DNA from: CAWEFA01 sp963808135 | Lineage (GTDB): Bacteria > Bacteroidota > Bacteroidia > Bacteroidales > DTGW01 | Assembly: GCA_963808135.1 (NCBI GenBank) | Contig: CAWEFA010000027.1 | Location: 1 to 64,000 of the forward strand | Reading direction: 5' to 3' | DNA length: 64,000 nt | Part shown: positions 40,601 to 49,600 of the stretch, piece by piece | Numbering within the stretch: the stretch's first letter is position 1 | How the letters are laid out: the number at the start of each line of letters is the position of its first letter | Notes under the pieces: generated by a model | Database searches by the model: none | What the model was told of the DNA's origin: nothing | Seen by the model: only the letters and a program-made list of their open reading frames with translations | Program-made: the position numbers and the translations under genes

Positions 40601-43600
40601 GAAAAAAACTTTTGTAATATGATAATGTTCGTACACAAAGCAGTTCCGGTTTAAATACATCTAATAAATCGTAGAGTTCATCATAATTATCAAAATCTAT
40701 TCGGGATTTAGCAATTTTACCGTTAATTTTATTCTCCAATTTATTGTTCAAATAAGTCAACAGGTACATAAGCCCTAATGGTTCTTCAACAACATCGTAT
40801 AACATGCCCTCTGCATCTTTGGAAAAAAATTGTGATAGGTCAAGAAATAAAATATTTACAGCATTTTTATTTGTTTTTGTTTTTGTGAAATACTTGCTTA
40901 TGTTTTGCGGATAATTGTTTTCTTCATCTTTAGTATTATAACAATATTCAGAGGGTAAATCATCCCTGGTTATTGCAAACGCATTCAATATGTCATTAAA
41001 ACAATTAATTCCTGTAGGTAAATAGCTATCATATTTCTTAACAAGCTCTTCCTCATTTAATATTTTCATTTGGTGAGGAAGAACCTTTAAAATTCTTTCT
41101 TTATCCAGAAAATATTCACTCATATACCTGGTTTGATATTCCCTGGCAAACTGTTTCGAAAATGGTAATGTATCAGGAATTTCATGAAAAGCAAGATTTG
41201 AAGAGCGTCTTATCCTTTCTGCTGACACCCCGTTTTCTAAAGCTAATTTGCTTATTTCCGTGTCAGGATAAATTTTAAGTATATTCAGATTTGGAAAATG
41301 TACCCATTTAAATGACTTAAGCATGCTCCAGGTAGATTCTGCTTCCTCTTCTGTTTCTGTAGGAAAGCCAATCATTAGTTCCATTTCAATAATTACTTGT
41401 GGGTACTTAGTAATGATATAATCAATATTGTCCTTAAATTTATCTATTCTCAGGTTTTTCTTCATAAGTCGCTGCAGCCGGGGAGAAGCAGTTTCCAAGG
41501 CACAACTGAAATTTACGGTACCTGCATTAATTAAAAGATCAATATACTCTTTAGTTAAAATATCTGCCCTTAAACCATTAGGAAAAAATAACTGAATATC
41601 TAACTTTTCTTTTATTATTTTATTTAATAATCTGGCACTTTCGTTAATATCAAAATTGAAATTATCATCAATAAAAACAAATTTTCTTATTCCTGCCTTG
41701 TATGAAAATTCAATTTCTTTGTATATATTATCGGCGCTTCTGTAATGTATCTTTCTACTCCAAATTTTATGACAATATAGGCATTTATATGGACATCCCC
41801 TGCTTGCCTGCATGGTTATTGACCTTTTAACCGGAGCGTTACCAATTTGTTGATGGTATTTATTGTAATCTAACAGAGTTCGGTCAGGAATTGGTAAGCT
41901 ATCTAAATTTTCAATACGCTTTCGTTCTTGCGTATATACAGGCTTGTCATGAAGTACATCCAATCCCATCAATCTTGTAAAATCATATTCCTTTAATGAA
42001 TCATTATTAGAAAGTACAATCTTGGCCTTACTATTATTTAGAATTGAAATAGTTCGCTCAACTGGGTCTTTTAAATTAATGGGTAGGTAAGCTGCACCAG
42101 TTTTTAATATACCTATGATGCATGCAATAGATTCAATTGATCTATTAAGTACAATTGCAACAATATCATTTTTATTAATACCCTTAGAAATAAGAAGTTT
42201 AGCAATATTGTTTGATTTCTCATCCAGTTCAGAATAGGAAATAATTTCATGCTGATATTTAATAGCTGTATTTTTTGGGTATTTTTTTACTGCATCAAGA
42301 AATAAATCAACAACGGTAAAACTTTCGGACAGTTTTATTTTATTGTTATTGAATCCATATAAAATTTGATTAACTTCCTTTTCTGTCAGTATATCAAATT
42401 CATTAATTCTAATTTCCGGAGTAGAAAGAGTTGTTTCGATAATATTAAAAAAATGACCTTTTAATTTTTCAAAACTATCGGCATTAAACAAGTCTGTATT
42501 ATATTCTAAGTCGCACCTAATCGCATCGCCTTGTTCTACAAAATTAAAAGTTACTTCAAACTTACTTACTACGTGTCCTGTTTGGTATGGTTTTATTTGC
42601 AAATTATCTATTTGAGGTAAATTTTGCTTATTAATATCTGTGTTTTGAAGTACCACAGCGATATCAAAAAGCGGGCTTCGGCTCAAATCACGTTGTATTT
42701 TTAAAATGTCAACCAGCTCGTCAAAACCATAAGCTTGATGCTCATATGCTCCTAATGTTGTTTCTTTTATAAATTTAATCAGGTTTTTAAATGAAGTGTT
42801 TTCATCAAATTGAGTACGTAAAGCCAGTGTATTTACATAAAATCCAACCTGGTCCTCCAACCCGGCATGCTCACGGCCAGCTACAGGTATGCCCACCACA
42901 ATATCATTTTGCCCGGTATACCTGTACAACAAAGTCTTTACAAAAGCCAGTAAGGCCATAAATAAAGTTATGTTTTCCTGCTGGCAAAAGTTTTTAATTT
43001 TATCAGTAGTCTCTTTATCTATCCAGAATGTTAGCTGATCTCCATTATATGTCTGTACCTTTGGCCTTGGCCGATCGGTTGGAAAATCCAAAACAGGTAT
43101 TTCTCCTTCGAACTGCTTCATCCAGTACTTTTTATGAACTTCCTGTGAAGCATTATTAATTTGCCCATTGCTCCAGGCCGCATAGTCTTTATACTGGACT
43201 GCTAGTTGTTTTAGTGGATTATTTTTCCCATTACAGAAAGCATTATATATTTGAAGTAAATCCTTAACAATTACATCCATTGACCATCCATCACTAATAA
43301 TATGGTGAAGGTTGAACAACAAAATATTTTTTTCAAACGACTGACGGATAAGGGTAAGTTTTATTAAAGGCCCATCGGATAAATTAAAAGGCTCCTGTAT
43401 TGCTTTTTTGAGAAGCGTATTTAATTTCTCAATATTGTTTTCTTCTTCTTGTAAATCAATAATGTTAAATACTTCGGGTAGTTTTGAAACTGGTAATATC
43501 TTTTGTCTGGGTTCTCCATCTAATTCAATAAATACAGTCCTTAGGCTTTCGTGTCGTTCAATTAAGCTATGGATAGCTTTTATAAAGGAATCCTGTTTCA

Positions 43601-46600
43601 AATCTCCTTTAAGTAAAAAAGTAAATGGCATGTTATAAGCTACAGAGCCACCTTCCAAATGGCTTAATATCCATAAGCGTTTTTGAGAACCTGATAATTC
43701 GTAATGTTCTTGTTTAGGAACGGGCTGAATAAGACTTTGTTCAGCACTTTCCAGTTCACCTATCAGTTTTGCCTGCCCTTCTATAGAGGATACTTTAAAA
43801 ATCTGTTTAAGGTCAATTTTCTTATGAAGCTTTTCCTTTACTTTGTAAATCAGCCTTGTCGCTTTTAAGCTGTGGCCTCCAATTTCAAAAAAATTGTCAT
43901 CTACACTAATTTTTTCTTTTTCAATTCCCAAAACCTCACTCCATATCTCTACTAAATAAGTTTCTATTTTAGAGCCAGGAGTTTTAATCCGTTTGAAGCC
44001 TGAAGATTGAAGATTGAAGCTCATAGCTTGTAACTTTTTCCTATCCACTTTTCCACTACCTGTCTTTGGCAGTTCATCTAACTGAACAAATTCATCAGGT
44101 ACCATATAGGAAGGTAATCGCGCTCCAAGCCATAATTTTAAAGCCTCGGATTCTAATGGTTCAGTATTTTTTAGCGTATAAAAAGAAATCAGCGAATTGT
44201 ATCCATCAATCGTTTTGCAGAGAACAACACTTTCTTTAATAAATTCATTTTCATTGATGACAGATTCAATTTCACCCGGTTCAACACGTATCCCTCGAAT
44301 TTTAATTTGTTCGTCTTTTCTACCTCTAAATACAATAGAACCATTCGGCAGATAAAAACCATTATCCCCGGTGCCGTATGCTCTATCCTGGTTATCAAAT
44401 GATTTCATGGCTTTTTCGGTCAATTCAGGTAGGTTTATATATTCCCTGAACAATCCATTCCCTGAAATACAAATCTCGCCCTCTACACCGACAGGTTGTA
44501 ATTGATTATCGTTGTTAACAATAGTTACCTGTTTATTGCATATCGGCGTACCAATTTTGTAGACATCCTCTATGGTATTTATTTTCTGATAGCTTGCACA
44601 CACGCATGCTTCCGTTGGGCCGTAAGTGTTATATATCTCATATTTGCCAGCTAATTTATTGAGGTATTCATATCGTAAAACGTCGCCACCTGAAATCAAC
44701 AAACGCAAGTTGTTTGTTCGACTACCTTGCAGGTTAAATTCATTTATAACTAATGGTGTGGTGCTTAAAATATTTGCTTTTCCTTCTTCAATGAGTGATA
44801 GTATAGTTTCGACATCTTTACCACCCTGCTCAACAACCTGAATTTTTCCACCACGGATTAATGCCGGGAATATTTCTTCTATTGATGTATCGAAAGCAAG
44901 GCTTGATTGTTGTATAATACTGTCATTATATGTTACATTGAAATATTCAGCAAAGGTTTGAGCATAGTCGGCCAAAGCCCCGTGTTCTATCATTACTCCT
45001 TTAGGCTTTCCGGTTGAACCGGAGGTGTAAAGAATATAGGCTAAGTAATTTTGACTTATTTGGACTGGTAAAAGTTTTGGCGATTCAATACAGTCATTTT
45101 CCAGTTCTCTTTCTATTTCAATAACAGATTTGTCTTTTAGCGCTATAAAGGCAGAATTATTCCTATCACTAATAATGATGCTTATTGAACTATCTTCCAA
45201 TATTTCTTCAATTCTGACTTTAGGATAAGTAACATCAATAGGTACATAAGCAGCACCAGACATAAGAACACCAAACATAGCAATAATGGCATTTTCGTTC
45301 TTGTCCATGAACAGGCCTACCCTGTCTTCTGGATTAATATGATAATCTGTAAGGAAGGTATTTGCCAGAATTGATGCTTTTGTGTATAATTCCCTATAAG
45401 ATAAATATGTTTCGCCACATTCAACAGCTATTGCTTCGGGAGATATTTCTACCTGGGATTTGAATAAATCAACAACTGTTCTTTTTACCGGATATTCTTT
45501 AACCGAATTAAAAACAGTAAGTATCGTATTGGTATCTTTTTCAGATACTATTCTAAGATCTTTTACAGGTTTATTGTTTGAAATGGAAATACTTCCAAGC
45601 AGGTTAATAAGATGTTGAAAAAAGTTTTCAATCTGCCAGGATTGGAATAAATCCGGATTATACCTTATTTTAAGATCTATAAAAGTTTCTTTCTGAATAA
45701 ATTCAAACGTTAGGTTAAGCAGGCTATTCCTGGTTTCAAGGGGATATTCGGTTATGGCTACTCCCTCAATTTGCTTTTCAAGATTTTGACGGTTGTTGAA
45801 ATTTTGCAATAGTATCAATACATCAAACAAAACAGAACGTGAAGGGTCTTTTATCAGATTCAAATCACGGATCATTTCATCAATCGGGTAATCCTGGCTT
45901 TCAAAGGCTCCAATTACTGTTTCTTTCACTTTAGAAAGCAATTGAGAAAAAGTCTCATTTTTATCAATTGCTGTTCTTAGTGGCAATAAGTTCAGAAAAT
46001 ACCCTATCTGATTTTCCAATTGTTTGTTTGTTCTTCCGGCATTATCAGTACCCAGAATTATATCGCTTTGTCCCGTATATTTATAGAACATTACTTTAAG
46101 CATGGCAACCAAAACCATAAACAGGGTGGCTTCATTTTCATTGGCCAATTGACTTAATTTACGGGTTTGATTATTATCGAATTTGAAAAGAAGCTCATTT
46201 CCTTTGTAGGTTTGGATAGCCGGACGAGGAAAAATATGAGGAAGTTCCAATACGGGAATTTCTCCAGTTAATTTTTCCAACCAATATATCCTTGATTTTT
46301 CTTTTTTTGCATCACATTCTTTACTTGTCAACCAACTGGTATAATCTTTATATTGTATCTCAAGTTCTTCAAGTAAAGAATAACCCTTATAGCTTTCAAG
46401 AAGTTCTTTTATCAAGACCCCTGCAGACCATCCATCAGCAATAAGGTGGTGAATAACATATACCAGAGTATATTCATTGTTACCCGTTTTTATGATGTTA
46501 ATTTTGAATAATGGTCCTTCTGAAAGATCGAAACGAATGGCAATAAATCCTTCCAGATAATTTTTCAGTTTGCCCACTGTCAATTCTTTTACCTCAAATA

Positions 46601-49600
46601 TTTGGTATGTGGGAACCAGTTCAGTGGGCAGTATCTGCATAAAAGGTTCACCCTCAACCTCAATAAATATAGTCCTTAGTATTTCATATTTATCAATTAG
46701 CTTAATTAACGCATCTTCTAATTTCTTAATATTGATATTTCCTTTTAAACTATAAGCTCCTTTTAAATTATAAGCAACGGATGCGTCATCCATCTGGCTT
46801 AAGACCCACAGGCTTTTTTGGCCGGCAGATAAGGGGTAGTATTCATGTTCTGGCGCTTTGGGAATGATAAAAGTATTGGTGTTATTTTCTTTTCCCTCAA
46901 TTATTTTTGCAATGCCTTCCAATTCAGGGTTCCGGAAAATGTCAGATAATGAAAATTCAACTTTAAATACTTCAATTATTCGTGTCATCAATTGGATAGC
47001 GCTCAGGCTGTTTCCTCCGAGTTCGAAGAAATTGGTTTTCTTATTTATCTTTTGAGAATCAACTTTTAATATATCAGACCATAATTCCTGAATTCGGGAT
47101 TCAATTTCTGTTAATTGGTCAAAACCTGCAATTTCCTCTGTAGTGGCAGGAGCCGGTAAACTTTTCCTGTCTACTTTTCCTGTTTCAGTTAGTAGAAAAG
47201 ATTCCATTTGCACAAAATATGAAGGAATCATATAGTTGGGCAGTACCTGATTTAATCTGGCTTTAATTTCCTTAATATCAATATTACTTTCTGAAATAAA
47301 ATAAGCACACAGGTATTGTCCATTTTCATTCTCATTTAAAGCAACAATCACCCTCTTTATTCCCTCAATTTTTAGAATTGCTGTTTCTATTTCAGCTAAT
47401 TCTATTCTTTGTCCACGCAATTTTACCTGAAAATCTTTTCTTCCTAAGTGCATCAAACAACCATCGGCCAATTTTCTGCCCATATCGCCGGTATAATATA
47501 TGCGATCGTTGGTTTCTGCATCAATAATCTTAAATTTCTGATTAGTCAAATCATCACTGTTCCAGTAACCTTTAGATAAATACTTACTTCTGATTGCAAT
47601 TTCACCTATTCCATAATTTTTAATTTCATTCCTGCTTTCGTCTACAAGCAATACCTCAACACCTATTGCCTGGTATCCAATAGGAACAACACTTGTATGA
47701 ACTTCTGTTTGTTTATTAATAAAAAACTGCCTGCAAATATTAAACTCGGTGCAACCTAAACCATTTACCAATAGACAATCATTGTTGAAATTTTCTTTAT
47801 ACAATTCCACATCATTCTTTAGCAAAGGTTCTCCGGCCAAATAAATCAAACGAAGTTTGCTTAAGCCATGAGATGTGAGATGTGAGCTGTGAGATTCATT
47901 CTCCCTTCTCCCTTCTCCCTTCTCCGTTTTCCTCGCAGCTAGCAGCTTTTGGTTCGCAACTTCTTCACAAACTGCCCTAAACACCGTTGGGACCGAATGA
48001 TAAACAGTTACTTCTTCCCGTTCCATTCCTTCAACCAGTTTCTTAACCCCATCCTTTTTGATATCAACCAAGTATAATGAAGCTCCATTCAAAAGGATTC
48101 CAAACAAATCCATAACAGAAGCGCTAAAATTGAAAGAGGGGATAAGCGTAAAGCGATCTTCTCTGGCTATATGCAGACTATTGGTAAAGCTATAAGTCAA
48201 ATGCATCACGTACTCATGCGTTTGCATGACCCCTTTGGGTGTTCCGGTTGAACCGGAAGTATATAGAATATAGGCAAGGGATTCGGATGTGATTGTATTT
48301 TCACAAACTAAATCTGATGTTTCCGAATTATTATCAAGATTTATTATTCGAATTGCGTTAGTTGATTTTGCAACTAATTCGTTTGCTTTTCCTAGGTTGA
48401 TGTTATTGGTAAGTATAACCTTAATATCGGCATCATTCAGAATATATAAAAGTCTTTCAAAAGGGTAATCTGTATCGAGAGGCACATAATAATTTCCAGT
48501 TTTTAAAACACCCAAAATGCTAAAGATCATGTTTTTTTCATGACCAAACAACAATCCTATTCCAGTTGGTTTACCATTGTATAATGACAGGATTTTCCCT
48601 TTAATGATATTAGAGATACGATTTACTTCATCATAAGTAAATTTTTCATCATTTGTTTTAATGGCAACTCTTTCCGGATATTTAGCTGTTATTTCTTCAA
48701 ACTTATCAGAAATCGATTTTTGAATATCAACTTCTGCAAAAGGAATATATTCGTTCTGAGGTATCACTGAATTTCTAATTTCCGGTATGGCAGCACTCAT
48801 ATCAGTTAAAAATGTTTCCGGATATTCTGCTATTTCAGTTAATATGTTCGTATATAAATCAGCGAAAAGACTAATGGAACTCTCTTTAAACAGGTTTTTA
48901 CAATAATCCAATCTGAATTTGATACCCTCTTGCTCGGGTAAAGCATATAAATTCAAATCAAAATTTAAGTCAACTCCCGGATTTGCCTTATAAGAATTAA
49001 AAATACGGTTTACATCATTGCTATTAGCGAAATCGAAATAATTAAAAAATATTGACGAAATGGCCAGTTGGTTTTCTACAACAGGAATATTCAAATCCCT
49101 GATTAATTGACTAAATGGATAATCAGCATGAGAGAATACATTTCTCGAATGTTCATAAACACGACTGATAAATTCTTTGAATGTTTCTTCTTTATTTAAT
49201 TTTGTCCGCATCATTGCAGTATTAATGAGTAATCCTGCAATATTTTCAAGCTCTTTCCTTTTGCGTAACGATACCGGTGTACCTATTATCAAATCATGCG
49301 ATCCGCTTAAACGTTGTAATAACAAATAATATGTGGACAATAAAATGGAAAACAGGTTCGTCTTTGTTGCCTGAGCAAGCACATTAAGCCTGTTCAGAAG
49401 TTTACTGTCAATATTAAAATAATAGCTGCTCCCCTCTCTGTTTAATGTTTTATGTGAAGTAAAATCATAGGGTAATTCTATTGCAGGTAATTCTCCGCTC
49501 AATTCTTCCAGCCAAAATCCCTTTTTCTCATTAAGTTCATCAGCTGATAACCTGGTTTCTTCGTATAATGAAAAATCTACAAAGTCATAACCTGGTACAA

